Shown one piece after another: positions 1 through 11,649 of a stretch of DNA of 64,000 nucleotides. Source of the DNA: Babylonia areolata (lineage: Eukaryota > Mollusca > Gastropoda > Neogastropoda > Buccinidae); contig NC_134891.1 of the NCBI RefSeq assembly GCF_041734735.1, positions 10,182,069-10,246,068 of the forward strand. Reading direction: 5' to 3'. Position numbers and translations under genes: made by a program. Numbering within the stretch: position 1 is the stretch's first letter; every line of letters begins with the position of its first letter. A model generated the notes under the pieces. The model made no database searches, was not told the origin of the DNA, and was given only the letters and a program-made list of their open reading frames with translations.

Positions 1-53
1 TAAAGCCTTCAAACAGAAGCAGCACTTGGACAAACATCTCCTGTGTCACTCGG
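1..53 (+). CDS. Zinc-finger array exon 1 (partial, 3' end only)
   Basis: Coding tail of a C2H2 zinc-finger exon whose 5' part lies before the window. In frame it reads KAFKQKQHLDKHLLCHSG, the second half of a finger: the helix and both zinc-binding histidines. It ends after the first base of a glycine codon (TCG G) and is followed at once by the donor GTGAGC at 54, as in most of the exons downstream. If it has the 84-nt length of its siblings it begins about 31 nt outside the window. The array therefore probably continues upstream, and the number of copies seen here is a minimum. Confidence 0.85.
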
Positions 54-1825
54 GTGAGCTGCTTGCTATTCTCTCTTTTCAGCAGCCACATTGTGGCTCT
101 GATTAGAGGCACTGTATCATTTTGTATGTGATGAATAAAGAGCTATGCATTTGATTAAAACTCCGTCATTTTTATATAAAAATTTATTTCTCATCATTAT
201 TTTTAACAGTGATCCTTTCAACTTTTTTGTGTGCTCAGAATTGTGGCCTTAGTTCACCAATGGAAATAATGAGCTTTTGAAGGAGAAAATCTTTCAGCTT
301 GTCGAGGAACGCTGACATAACTTACAGATAAAAAGTTAATTGTCATCAGATAATCTGCGGTGTTTGGTTACAAAGTAAATGAGTGTACATAATTTTCTGT
401 GTGGTTGGATGTCTGCATTAGTCAGTCAAGGACTGCATCCCCCCTTGTCTATTCACACGTGTGAGGTGTATCATTATAATGTTCTGTATGTGTATGATAC
501 CCAGCCTCTGTGATTTTAAGATAACAATAATGTGCGAGTTGTCATGTGAAAGTATTTGAAATACCCCAGTGCCCCCCACATCAGAAAGTTTGAAACTGAC
601 AGGGATAGATGAGCTATATTTTGGTGAATTTGTTACATTTAACTTTTTAGAAAACTCACACATTCAACATAGAAAATTGTTTTGCAATATTTTGAAACGC
701 CATTATGCTTCACATCATATTTGAAATAGACAATGCAAGACGAGCTGTAATGTGGCAGATTTTGTCAAACATCAGACATTTTATAAAATATTTCACACTA
801 AAAATATTTGTTTATAATTTAAGTACCTGAGGGATGCTCTCTTTTCCCCCCCTCCTCCCCAACCCCCTCTGCCGACACCATTGCGAAAATAAATTATTGA
901 GCATTCTGCTGTTGGAATAAACAACAAAACAATGTAAATAGCATTTATATGTATGTTTGTTTTTTGTTTTTTTGAAAATAATACGAAGGACTTTGTGCAG
1001 CAATGAAGCAGCAGGGCACTGCTTACAGATGGTTGCCTACTGTTAAGGCAAATGTTTATAGGCAAATGTTTATAGATCAGTAGATGACTTTTGCAAGCAT
1101 GCATTGAAAAGACCTTCTACGCAGAGCAGACTATGGAGTTAAGTTTTCAAAGTGTATTAGTAGGTCATGTGGTAAAAAATGGATATACATCAGTGGAGAG
1201 AGAACAGACACTGGATGACTACCTGTATGAGAGATGGAATACACATGGATTTAAACTTGCAGTTGAAGAATATGTAGTACAGGGTGGGTGCACATTCAAA
1301 GTGGACAGAATCGTACACCAGACATTCCTCGACCACTGATGAATATTTTTGGTTCTCCCTCTTTCTTCTGCTCTCCCTCTGTCTTCTTTTTTATTAGATT
1401 TTTTTAATGGTCTATAGATATCACTTTTTATCTTTGAGCTTTTTTCTGCAAGTGCCCAAAAATCTAGTGTTAAAAGTTTTTAAGATTGAGTTGTTGTTTT
1501 TTAAGAGTGCAGCGGTTTCAGGTGTGATATCTTATATTAGTTTGTTTATAAAAACCAAAAAGCTGTACACCGGCTAGAAACGAAGTTCAGCAATCCATTT
1601 GAAAAGAAAAAGAAATCATTCTTGAAAATAAAACGGCATCATCATTGGACATTCTCACTAAAAAGAGGACAGGGAAGTTTGTTGTTTTTTTTTAAACTGA
1701 ACAGAATTGGTTACTTGAATGTAGATTAGAAGGTGTAGTTACTGTCCTGTATTACAGCTGGTCCGTCTTGACCCCCACCTTCCTTGTCTTTTCTTTGTCC
1801 TGTACCCTTCGCCTGTGGGCGGCAG
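54..1825 (+). other. Intron between array exons 1 and 2
   Basis: No coding exon is recognised. The stretch is AT-rich with poly-T runs. A short open stretch at 1091-1339 has no family signature and no convincing splice context. A pyrimidine-rich tract at about 1778-1815 precedes the exon 2 acceptor. Confidence 0.6.
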
Positions 1826-1909
1826 ACCTGAGGGCGTATGGGTGTTCCCTGTGCCATAAAGCCTTCAAACAGAAACAGCACTTGGACAAACATCTCCACT
1901 GCCATTCCG
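1826..1909 (+). CDS. Zinc-finger array exon 2
   Basis: 84-nt exon, phase 1 at both ends, between acceptor GGCGGCAG and donor GTGAGC. With a G from the upstream exon it encodes D-LRAYGCSLCHKAFKQ followed by KQHLDKHLHCHSG, one complete C-x2-C-x12-H-x3-H finger expected to bind DNA in the nucleus. Its distinguishing residues are Leu for Val after the junction Asp, Gly before the first Cys, and His-Cys between the zinc histidines. The acceptor flank is diverged from those of exons 3-5, so it is an older member of the cluster. The reading frame and both splice sites are intact. Confidence 0.88.
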
Positions 1910-3032
1910 GTGAGCCAGTTTGGCTGCAGAGCCAGGTCACTGTTCATTTTTGTCCACTCAGGTGGAACACTATGCCACCTGTGTTGCCCAAAATGAACCC
2001 AAATCCCCATTAGCGGCCTGGAGCACAAGTCCTGCCTAGAATAGACATGATAGGAGCAAAAAGTCCATCTGGAGCAGTTCAATCAACAAAAGTTAGACTC
2101 TTCAGCTGTTTTAGTATGATATTTTAATAAAATTGCAGTTCAGATACTTGGTTTTTCGAATTTAACTTTTTTTTTGTTTCTGGAGAGGAGCTTATTGTTG
2201 AACTGAATTTCATCAGGAACTGTTAATGGAGAAACAACTGAGCTGAAGCAGATGCTTCAGAAATGAGAATTCTAAGGACTGAGAGCAGTTTGAGATCAGG
2301 AGTTTTTTTCTTTTTTTCCCGAATGTTTCTGTTTTTTTGACAAGGTGTCTTTGATTGGCCTGCTGTGTGTTTATGGCCATTTCTAGATTAGTGTGAAAAC
2401 AAAATATAACAAACATCCTGATCTTTACATCATCCCACTGCCATGCTGTTGTTTGCAGTTAAACAGAATGTCTAGACTGTGTATGTGTGGATACAGTCTT
2501 AGTTATTCATGTGACAAGGAGTGTCCGTTCATTGTGTGTGTGTTTCTGGAGAATTGAGGACAGTTGGAGGACAGAGAACAAAAACCCACAGTAGAAACAC
2601 CCACAAAGAATTTGAAACAGATTGCTCCAGTAATGAAATCGGGTATCACCAGTCAAGCATGTCTGGTGTATTTTTAGAGTTGCTGTGTTTATGTCTGCAT
2701 ATCTCTGTTTGTTAGGGTTTTGTGGGTTAGCTGTCAGTGTGGGTCATATTGATACCATTTGCCCAGCAAACAATAGCAGGATTAATAAGTGTTCATGAGC
2801 AAAACAGTGGGTAGTACATGATGGTACAATTGTGGAAGGAATCTCTAAAAGTCCATGTAAACACATGCGCGCACGCACACACACACAGAACCACACAGTA
2901 ACACAAGAGCATGTAGCTCACTTTTTTTTCCTTCAAAAGAAAACCTCAGTTTAAACACAAAAAAGGCCATAAGTGAGGTGTGATGGTCTTTTTTTTTTCC
3001 CTCTGTCTTGCACCCTGTCCTGTGGGCGACAG

Positions 3033-3116
3033 ATGTGAGGGCCTTTGCGTGTTCCCTGTGCCATAAAGCCTTCAAACAGAAACAGCACTTGGACAAACAT
3101 CTCCTCTGTCACTCGG
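3033..3116 (+). CDS. Zinc-finger array exon 3
   Basis: 84-nt phase 1-1 exon between GGGCGACAG and GTGAGC. It encodes (D)VRAFACSLCHKAF then KQKQHLDKHLLCHSG, a canonical finger. A pyrimidine tract (TTTTTTTTTCCCTCTGTCTTGC) lies about 15-40 nt upstream of the acceptor. It is almost identical to exons 4 and 5, differing at the aromatic position (Phe or Tyr) and at the residue before the first Cys (Ala or Gly). Exon 5 has the closer acceptor flank, with the same CATAAGTGAGGTGTGAT block; exon 4 has the closer overall block. Confidence 0.9.
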
Positions 3117-3195
3117 GTGAGCAGCCTTTGGCATCAGTCTCAACAGTTTTGCTCAGCAAACAATATAATAGGACTTGGATGTAGAAGGAATCATA

Positions 3196-3315
3196 CACGC
3201 ACACAGACACACACACACACACACACAAATACACACCACACCACACCACACCACACCACACACGCACACACACTACACTACACTACACAACACTACACTA
3301 CACTACACTCGCACA
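3196..3315. repeat. Compound microsatellite (CA, CACAC, CACTA)
   Basis: A CA run passes into ACACC pentamers and then CACTA pentamers, between array exons 3 and 4. The corresponding place before exon 3 (about 2867-2888) has only a short CA run, so this tract expanded after the duplication. Confidence 0.95.
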
Positions 3316-3437
3316 GTCACATAAGTGCAGGTAGCTCACTTTTGAAATTTCAAAAGAAAGCCAGCACAGTACAAGGCCCGTAGAGGTGTGATGGTCTTTT
3401 TTTCCCTCTGTCTTGCACACTATCCCATGGGCAACAG

Positions 3438-3521
3438 ATGTGAGGGCCTATGCGTGTTCCCTGTGCCATAAAGCCTTCAAACAGAAACAGCACTTGGACA
3501 AACACCTCCTCTGTCACTCGG
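3438..3521 (+). CDS. Zinc-finger array exon 4
   Basis: 84-nt phase 1-1 exon between GGGCAACAG and GTGAGC. It encodes (D)VRAYACSLCHKAF followed by KQKQHLDKHLLCHSG. It differs from exon 3 by Tyr for Phe and by silent changes. Its acceptor flank (CTATCCCATGGGCAACAG) has drifted slightly from those of exons 3 and 5. The frame, zinc ligands and splice sites are all intact. Confidence 0.9.
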
Positions 3522-4207
3522 GTGAGCAGCCTTTTGGCATCACTCTCAACAGTTTTGTTTCCCTCCAGTTGTTTTTTTTTTGGTTACAATTGGACAAGGA
3601 TTACAAAGAATGGAAGTGTCTGCCTGCCTGCTTGCCTGTGGACTGTTATTTATCACAAGCCGCCCTATGCAGAGTAGAGTGTGTATGCATGTGTACGTTA
3701 CATTTTTTTGGTTCCTGAATCGATTGTGGAGGATGGGGTATAGGTTACTAGTAAGAACATTCAAAAAAGTGTGGAGGAACAAAGCCTGTTAAGGAAATGC
3801 CTGAAACATTGTACACTGAAGTTCTGTTCCATTAAAAAGATGGAAATATCAGTTGAGCAGGTTTGGTACTTTTTTCTTTTTCTTTGTCAAATTAGGTTTT
3901 TATATATGGATAAGAGCTGTGCATACAGTTGGATCAGTTGACCACTTCATGGCCATAAGGTTAGCTCAGCAAGCTGCAAGATCTGTTTTATTTGTCAGTA
4001 GGCAAAGAAGTGGCTGAAAATGTGAAAAGTACAAGGGTTTTACATTACATATGCACACTCAGTGTCTCTTTTCTCCTCTGTCTCTCATACACATATTCAC
4101 ATAACTTGTTCCAGAGAACACCACATTTTAGAACACAAAAAAGGCCATAAGTGAGGTGTGATAGTCTTGTTTTCCCTCTGTCTTGCACCCTGTCCTGTGG
4201 GCGACAG

Positions 4208-4291
4208 ATGTGAGGGCCTTTGGGTGTTCCCTGTGCCATAAAGCCTTCAAACAGAAACAGCACTTGGACAAACATCTCCTCTGTCACTCGG
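4208..4291 (+). CDS. Zinc-finger array exon 5
   Basis: 84-nt phase 1-1 exon between GGGCGACAG and GTGAGC. It encodes (D)VRAFGCSLCHKAF then KQKQHLDKHLLCHSG. The upstream block from about 4128 (AACACAAAAAAGGCCATAAG) and the downstream stretch GTGAGCAGCCTTTGGCATCA copy those around exon 3 almost base for base, which shows a recent duplication. Gly replaces Ala before the first Cys. Confidence 0.9.
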
Positions 4292-5989
4292 GTGAGCAGC
4301 CTTTGGCATCAGTCTCAGCAGTTTTGTTTTTGTTTTTTCTCCAGTTCTTTCAAAATTGGGCAAAGATCCCCAAAGGGAGTGGTGTTCACGCCTCTCTGTC
4401 TGTGCCTGAAAAGCCCATTTCTGGCCAGCTGCCAGACTGATTTTGGTATGACATGCATTAGTGCATGAAAGGACTTAAAAGAAAAATGTGGAAATGGAAA
4501 AGGCCCTGGGCCTTGCATCAGTATTGCTGGGAAGGTAAGGTGTGAACATACACCATGCTGAATTCATTTCTCAGAAAAATTACTGACTTTAGTCAGTCTG
4601 GATGCAAGTTGAACAGCTGTAGCTGCCAAAGTGATTATGACAAATGGAAAAGAGATAGCATTTATTGTGTTCATTCCAGTGTATTTGAAGAGGCTTGCAC
4701 TGGAAGAGGTGTTCTGTACTTCTTTATTTTAGATACCACATCAACTGGAAAATCATTCATGTGGCTTGATAGGGCTTTTTGTTTTTTGCTAGTTAATTTA
4801 TTTTTAGTGCTTCATTTATGCATTGTTGTAAAGAGAATGGGACAAATATCGATGCAGTGAATGGCAAAGGAATCTGTCATAACTGAAAGTTTCTCACATA
4901 AACTGAAGGCTTTCTGATTTATAGGAAGTCATACAGTGGAGTCCTCTTGACATAAGAGCCTGGGAACAGGAGAAATATACTTGTGTTTACCACTACTGGG
5001 GGGAAGAAAGTGGGGCCTCCCAGTGTGTCAAGTTGGTGGTGATGGTTAGTGAATGCAAAACAGTTCACAAGACTTTGCACATTCACCTGACCACATTTTC
5101 CACGGCTGTATGGACTGTGAAGCAAATCCAGGTCAGACCAACCACCAGTGAAATTCTTAAGTTCATTTAGTAATCACACAACAGAGCAATCAAACAATGG
5201 AATAGCCATGGTTCAAATGAAGTCCGTTGTGAAGTGTGTGATCTTAAACTGGTTTGTGAACTGGAGTAGTTAGTACACAGTGTCCGAGCTTATCAAAAAC
5301 TGTAGTATTCATTTGAAAGTAACCATTCAAACCAACTCCTCTGCTTCATGAGCATATGATAACTGGTGTACCCTTGCAATTTGCTGTGTTTGATAGGATA
5401 ATAGAGAAACAGATTATACAGGCTAATGTTAGCTGGACTCCACTGTATTTGAAACTCTTTGTAGTCACTGTACATGAAGGATTAGTAATCCACTGCTTAT
5501 GTCTTAGCAGTTATTCTATGTGTATGGAATAGTATGTTTGCCTGTGACATCTTTTAGACTTGGGGTATTTGTTCAGACTTGTTCTTCTTCTTTTTTTTTT
5601 TCTTTTTTTTTCCCTTTCTTTCTTTCTTTTTTTTCTTCCTTTTTTTTCTTTTTTTTTTTTTTTTGTGTGGGTGGATGGGTAGTTTATTGTCCAGAGGGGT
5701 GGTTGGGGGAAGGTGGGTATTCCCAGCTGCTTACACATTGGGGTGCGTGCACATGTTCACTCAGAAGCTTCAGTCCTCTGAGCCTGGTCACACGATATGT
5801 CAGATATCTGCCAGACTGCTGAAAAACTGCAGTGGCATCAGTTACCTGTAGTGTTGTAATGAAGGTGTCCATGGCACCAGGTAGTGGTGGTGTTGTCCGT
5901 CTGTGATCCTGTCTGCCCCCCACCCCAGCTTTGCATTCCCCTCATTCATTCACTGTTTTCCCTTTGTCCTGATGAACTGGGGGCCACAG
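4292..5989 (+). other. Intron between array exons 5 and 6
   Basis: No exon is recognised. It contains a long T-rich pyrimidine tract at 5582-5664. Short open stretches (for example 4555-4860) show no family signature. Confidence 0.6.
5582..5664. repeat. Poly-T / TTTC pyrimidine tract
   Basis: About 83 nt of almost pure T with interspersed C on the plus strand. It is intronic. Open frames through it are low-complexity artefacts. Confidence 0.95.
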
Positions 5990-6073
5990 ACGTGCGGGCG
6001 TACGTGTGTTCCCTGTGCCATAAAGCCTTCAAACAGAAACAGCACTTGGACAAACATCTCCAGTGTCATTCGG
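5990..6073 (+). CDS. Zinc-finger array exon 6
   Basis: 84-nt phase 1-1 exon between GGGGGCCACAG and GTGAGC. It encodes (D)VRAYVCSLCHKAF then KQKQHLDKHLQCHSG. Val precedes the first Cys, and Gln-Cys lies between the zinc histidines, as in exons 7 and 8. It thus links the recent exon 1-5 group with the older 3' members. The intron upstream carries a pyrimidine-rich stretch (TTTTCCCTTTGTCCTG). Confidence 0.9.
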
Positions 6074-8622
6074 GTGAGCTGCCTCCTGTTCACTGTCTGA
6101 TTGTCCCCTTGTCTTCAGAGCAGCTCTGATAGCTCAGTGCATTCGGCCATCTTGTCTCTCCGTCTGCTTTTTGGAATTTCTTTTGGGGGGCAGTTAGGGT
6201 TACAGTCTGTCTCACTAACAAACATCTTTCTGAACCAGACTGCATGTCTACCTCTGCTTCGTTACAATTAAAACTCTGCTGTCATCAGGAAGAATTTTGT
6301 ATAAGCATCAGATCACAGCAAAAAGTAAGCTAATGGTTACTGATGTAGTTTTACGTTTTGTGACCTGTTTTGTATTTTTATATCAATTTTGGTATACTTA
6401 TTTTACGTTTTTCATTACAACTCGCACTTTGTTGTTATCTTAAATTAGATGGGAAGAGATGGTGATTTAAATGAGGCAAGATGAAAGATTAGATATATAC
6501 TGTTGTAGTTTGATGTGTTCAGTAGTATTTCTTCTTTACTTGTTTATCAAAATTATTCTAAACATTTTCCAGACTGGATCCCCTCCTCCCCCCCTTCCCA
6601 AGTGTGTTCAGTGATAAAAAGACAAAAGTACTTTCTCCAAGATGAGTCCTTTTGTCTTAAATCTGGCAAAAAAAAACAAAAAAACTTGCTGTCAGTACCC
6701 CCTCCTTCACGTCTTGCTTAACCAATCATACTGCATTTTTATACCAGCAGGTACACGATGGAAAAAGCAGTCGCTTGTCTGTGGCTTTGCTAAGATCAAG
6801 AATCCTTTCTTTGCTGTTGACATTGTACTAAATGATGAAAATATCTCCTTTTCCTTCTACTCCATGCTCCAACAATCTTCTTGATAATCTCTGTCTTGCT
6901 TTAGAGACTTAGAATATTTCAAAGTCCTGGTGTGCTTTATTATAAGTCTATTGAGAGAGACCACTTTGAAAATAGGAAAACCGATATTTAAGCCTGTAAT
7001 GTAGTTGAAGACTTGTAATTGGATTGAGTTATATTGTGTCTTAGTTGTGAAACTTTTACCTCTCTTGAGAATTGTTCGCAGAAGTGATGGCACATGATGT
7101 GTTTACAATGTAAACATTTAGGATATGGAACCATCACAGACATTATCACACCTGATTAAAGGATAGTCAACTTCATATCTGATTAGTTGTCAACATGTTT
7201 TATAATCATTGTGTAAAACAGCGGTAGAGAAATTGAGCTCTTTTTCATGAAAATTAGGGAGAGAGGAACTGAGTTCTTTGTATTCTATGGCCCTGTGAGG
7301 CAGATATTTTTTTCCACTTTACATTCACTCTATCTTTAAAAAAAAATTCTTTCATTCCAAAGATCTGGCAGGTTTCACAGTATTTGGTTACTTGCACAAG
7401 TACTAACCAGTACAGATCCACCGTGTCCTTGTACAGCCAAGTGAACTCAGCTGAAAACTGTGCTTTGCTGAAAAAAGAGTGACTGTCAACATTTTGACAC
7501 ATACTTTGGAGATTTGTTCAGTTCATAATCATTTTGGTTGTTTCTGTCAAGGGTTTAGAAGTTTACTCAATCGTAGGAGGGTATAGAATATATATATATT
7601 CACCAGGTGGTTGGATTTCAGGACAGGTGACCAATCTAAGCCAGTCACACCGTACAAGATGAGCCATTTGCATCATAAGCAAAATGGCAGGTCATGATTG
7701 ATGTTGTGAAAGAGAAGTATCAGAGGAGTTTGATTGATCTGGAAACAACATGAAGATTCCTTTATTCATGCATGAAAGTGTATCTTTGCATATTACACTG
7801 GAAGTATGTGAGCAGTAAGGCATGATTTCAACTTAAACTTGTCGTCAAACTTGTTCATACATTATCTGGCGTGACCTTTTTTTTTTCTTTTTTTTCTTTT
7901 TTTAATCCTTTATTTCTATTTTATTGCTCAATTAATCTGATCAGATCTTTTCAATTAGTTATACTGTCTTGGCTGCCTATAGATACAACCATAATCATGA
8001 AAATGACCAAAATTGAGCTTTTCAAACAATACAAGGAGTAAAAACAAACTACAAAAACAATACCTGTGCATTGTCTGGAGTACTGATACATGGTCCTCTG
8101 TACTTGGTTTTCACTTGCATTATATGTCTTGGAACTTGGGGTTGTGAGAGGAGGGGTGAAAGGGAAAGGTAAGAAGTGGGTTTTGTGAAATGAGCCAGGA
8201 TGATTCTGGATGATCCTGACTACTCCCCTGGAATAGAAAGTTACAAATGCCCACTTGAAGACCGGTCACCAACATACATCTCCAGTATGTTGCACATTTG
8301 AGTTGGTCACAAACGCACAGTTTCCAACTGAAAATTCAACATTGAGCTGTCATTCCTGAAAGGAAGGTCAAAGATAAAACTGGTCATTCTGAGGTGGATC
8401 CTGAAGACTGCCATGGTTGAAAAATTAAAGACTTAACAGCAGATTGAGACAGATAATCGAGACCCTTGACAGTTTCAACCTCCTCTTCAGACTGAATGCT
8501 GTGAAACCTGCCACCACCCCACCCCATCCCCCTATCGTCTGTTGAGCTCCTCTCTCATTTCTTTCTGTTTGTCTGTCTGTCTGTCTTGTCTCCCTGCATG
8601 CACTGCTGGGTGCGGTACACAG
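6074..8622 (+). other. Intron between array exons 6 and 7
   Basis: No exon is recognised. It holds a short TA repeat at 7586-7600 and T-rich tracts near 7880. A repeated CTGT run directly precedes the exon 7 acceptor region (about 8565-8585). Confidence 0.6.
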
Positions 8623-8706
8623 ACGTGAGGGCGTTTGCCTGCTCGCTGTGTGATAAGGCCTTCAAACAGAAACAGCACTTGGAAAGGCATCTGCAGTGTC
8701 ATTCCG
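8623..8706 (+). CDS. Zinc-finger array exon 7
   Basis: 84-nt phase 1-1 exon between GCGGTACACAG and GTGAGC. It encodes (D)VRAFACSLCDKAF then KQKQHLERHLQCHSG. It has CDKAF where the exon 1-6 group has CHKAF, and helix end L-E-R-H instead of L-D-K-H. It is the first exon, going 3', with Arg at helix position 6, as in exons 8-10. This fits a gradual series from the exon 9/10 type to the young 5' group. Confidence 0.9.
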
Positions 8707-9124
8707 GTGAGCTGCTTGTTGTCTGCACACTCAAACCTGTCTAGGGCAGCCACTCAGAGCCAACACTCTCCCCTGACAGGCCACACCACTAACAGCACAA
8801 CCCTGTCTCTTCTTTTTACTACCCCCTAGCAGAAACTGCATCACGTCTTCCCCCCACACATACACTAAGTGGAAGGGAGGAGGAGGGTTGGTGGGGTTTT
8901 TTTTTTTTTGTTTTTTTTTTTAACCCCCAAAATTAAAGTTTTAAATAGAAATATTGACCTGAGTTTAAATTTTGAGAAGGGGTAAAATGGAAGTCGTAAA
9001 CAGGATTGGGTTTTGAAATTTTTCACCACAGTGAAAATGGCTCTTGGCAGAAATTTTACCAAAGAATGTCTCCGCTGACTTAGAAGTAGAGTGATCAGGA
9101 AACATTGACAGGTGATAAAAATCT

Positions 9125-9500
9125 ATAATTCATTTTTCTTCTTCTTCTTCTTCTTCTGCGTTCGTGGGCTGCAACTCCCACGTTCACTCGTATATACACG
9201 AGTGGGCTTTTACGTGTATGACCGTTTTTACCCCGCCATGTAGGCAGCCATACTCCGCTTTCGGGGGTGTGCATGCTGGGTATGTACTTGTTTCCATAAC
9301 CCACCGAACGCTGACATGGATTACAGGATCTTTAACGTGCGTATTTGATCTTTTGCTTGCGTGTACACACGAAGGGGGTTCAGGCACTAGCAGGACTGCA
9401 CACATGTTGACCTGGGAGATCGGAAAAATCTCCACCCTTTACCCACCAGGCGCCGTCACCGAGATTCGAACCCGGGACCCTCAGATTGATAATTCATTTT
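9125..9500 (-). mobile_element. SINE A copy, 5'-truncated, with 12-bp target-site duplication
   Basis: On the minus strand it reads from the B-box region (GGTTCGAATCTCGG) through the conserved body (AAAGATCCTGTAATCC; TGGCTGCCTACATGGCGGGG; AAAAGCCCACTCGTGTA) to a (GAA)n tail near 9139. It is the same family as the copy at 25.6 kb but lacks the A-box head. ATAATTCATTTT flanks it exactly at 9125-9136 and 9489-9500, so the insertion is fairly recent. Confidence 0.85.
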
Positions 9501-9866
9501 ATTTCAGGGAATATTTCATAAAAAGAGGTTTTCCTATACTTGATGAAGGATTTTTCTGTATGCTTCACAATTCAGATGTGTAATTGGTGATGGTGGCTCA
9601 TGGATTGTTGGTTATTGTACCAGTTTTACGGCCATATTTAAGGGCACTAGTTAGGCCACTTACCCCTTGGATTTAATTACATTTACAGTATGTTTCTGAC
9701 ACATTTTAAAGGTAAGTAACTATATATTTCTCATCATCTCTAAATTGAATTGTGCAAATGGTCACAATGAAATGTTCGTTCAGCCATGAAAATTTTCAGT
9801 TGTGCCAGGAAAGGATATGTTTGTCAAATGAATTCCATGGAAACAAACAAGCCCCCCCCACCCCCC

Positions 9867-9868
<2 letters not shown>

Positions 9869-9905
<37 letters not shown>
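9869..9905. repeat. (AC)n microsatellite
   Basis: A pure AC dinucleotide run preceded by a C-rich stretch (9851-9867). It is intronic. Confidence 0.95.
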
Positions 9906-9906
<1 letters not shown>

Positions 9907-11565
9907 GCGACAGAGGAAAACAATATTGGGGGATGTTTACTCAATATTATGAGAAATTAGTGCAACTGTTGGTTATGCACACAGCTAATCAAAATATGAC
10001 ATGAAATCCCGCCTGCTCAGTGGTCTTCAACTGCAGCAGTAAGATTTTCTCCCCCACCCAATATGTCTGAAGATGATTCTAAAAGCACAACAGGAATCAG
10101 TGAGGGGTCTGTTTGATTCCATTCTCTTCATACAGTACATATGTTGACACTGTGACAGAATACAATGTGTTGTGCCTGGCTTTGGGGTATTGTGCCATTG
10201 TACAGGCTACTCACGTCTGTGAAATGGGAGGTGGACGAAGTCAGTTGAGATGGAGGGACCTGAGAGTGCAGTGCTATTGAGTGAAGTGGCTGTAGCAGAC
10301 AGATTTGACTGTGTACATACATTGCTCTTTGGGTAGTCCTCTGGCTGATACAGTTCTGTGTCCTGTCATCTGACCCTCCCCTCTCCCCATTACACACCGC
10401 AATACCCCCACCCCCAGGCCTCCACTCTCCCTTGATAGGCCTCTACCAGTTTGTTTCAGTTCGTAAGGAATAGTTTTTTAATTCTTATTTTTCTTTTTCT
10501 TTTTCTTTTTCATCAACAAGCATTTTATTTCTTTGGTGTTTGTGTTTTCTTTTAACTGGAAAAATGACACAGCTCACACTTACATGAGTGTGTGTATGTG
10601 CGAACATGTGTGAGCGTATGTTAAAACACTAGTGGTATTGAAAGTTACACAACCTTAGTCAAATGGGTACTCACTTTTTTTTAAGATATGTGTATTGTAT
10701 GTGTTTTTGGAGGGGGGAAAAGCACATCGGGATTGAATTAAAAACTGATAGTGCTTTGTGTAAGAGAAAGATCAGATGCATTTGTAACCTACGTGCGACC
10801 TTTTCCTGATATCATCTGCAAAAAATAATAAATATAACAAAAGCAAATGTATGGGTTGTATTTTATGATTCATTAGTAAATATGTTTTATGTCATCAGTC
10901 CTAAAAGTAACACAGTATATCCTTCAGGTAACAGAGCAATCTTTGCCAGATCCTAATCTAAATCATACTTCAGATTTTATTTATCTGTTTGCTAGTCCTT
11001 CATTTTGTATTCTTTTGTTTATTTTTTATCAAACTCTCCCTAATTGTCAGAAAGTTTACATAACTTTGATGTTTTTTTGTGTTTTTTTCTTCTTCACTCC
11101 TTTGAGAAAGATGTGTGTGGGTGTTTGTATTGTTATTGTAGTACAGTTCGCTAAAGAGCATTGTAACCAGATAACCTTAACAATTGTATTCGTAAAACAG
11201 TTGAGCTCATTACAGTTACATTTTAGGGATAACTTGTGTTTAAGTGCTATAGATTTGATAATGAAGAAATCTGTTTATGAAGAAAATATATATTTAAAAG
11301 AATGAGTTGAATTAATAAAAGTAGGATGAAAAGGTGAGGTCATTATTCTACCTGCCACTCTTCGTTTGACTGTTCGGTTTACATTCATAATTACACTCCA
11401 CTTTTGGCAGGTACTTTATCTTTTTTGTGTCTTTTTTTTAATAATTATATTTTTTCATTATCATTTTTTGAATACATCAGATTGATCTGTGTATGTTTTT
11501 CTTTTTTGCTGTTGACTCCTGTTCAGTCTCATCTGTGATCACAGATTCTCTGTCTGCTGACACAG
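9906..11565 (+). other. Intron between SINE A and array exon 8
   Basis: No exon is recognised. The open stretch at 10889-11305 is AT-rich with no motif. The T-rich stretch at about 11420-11515 may act as polypyrimidine tract or branch region for exon 8. Confidence 0.55.
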
Positions 11566-11649
11566 ATCTGAAGCCGTTCATCTGCTCGCTGTGCCATAAG
11601 GGCTTCAAACAGAAACAGCACTTGGATAGGCATTATCAGTGCCACTCGG
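11566..11649 (+). CDS. Zinc-finger array exon 8
   Basis: 84-nt phase 1-1 exon between CTGACACAG and GTGAGC. It encodes (D)LKPFICSLCHKGF then KQKQHLDRHYQCHSG. The linker LKPF resembles the classic EKPF/Y linker, unlike the VRAF/VRAY of exons 3-7. Tyr follows the first zinc His. Other AG acceptors lie just upstream (11529 and 11543) and the frame stays open to them, so a slightly longer exon is possible. The 84-nt size shared with its siblings favours the start given. Confidence 0.85.

Larger units (their letters stand above)
2760..3535 (+). repeat. Tandem segmental duplication carrying array exons 3 and 4
   Basis: Exons 3 and 4 start exactly 405 bp apart, and their flanks match. Shared pieces include AGCAAACAAT near 2764 and 3156, GAAGGAATC followed by a CA-rich tract, GTAGCTCACTTTT, the pair GGTGTGATGGTC and CCCTCTGTCTTGCAC before the acceptor, and CACTCGGGTGAGCAGCC at the donor. 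The exon plus its intronic surroundings was therefore copied as one unit. The copies have since diverged mainly in the microsatellite. Confidence 0.8.

Noticed and set aside
1091-1339. 82-residue open stretch with mixed composition in the first intron
   Set aside because: No known motif, no splice sites suiting the gene's phases, and no second copy; insufficient to call a gene.
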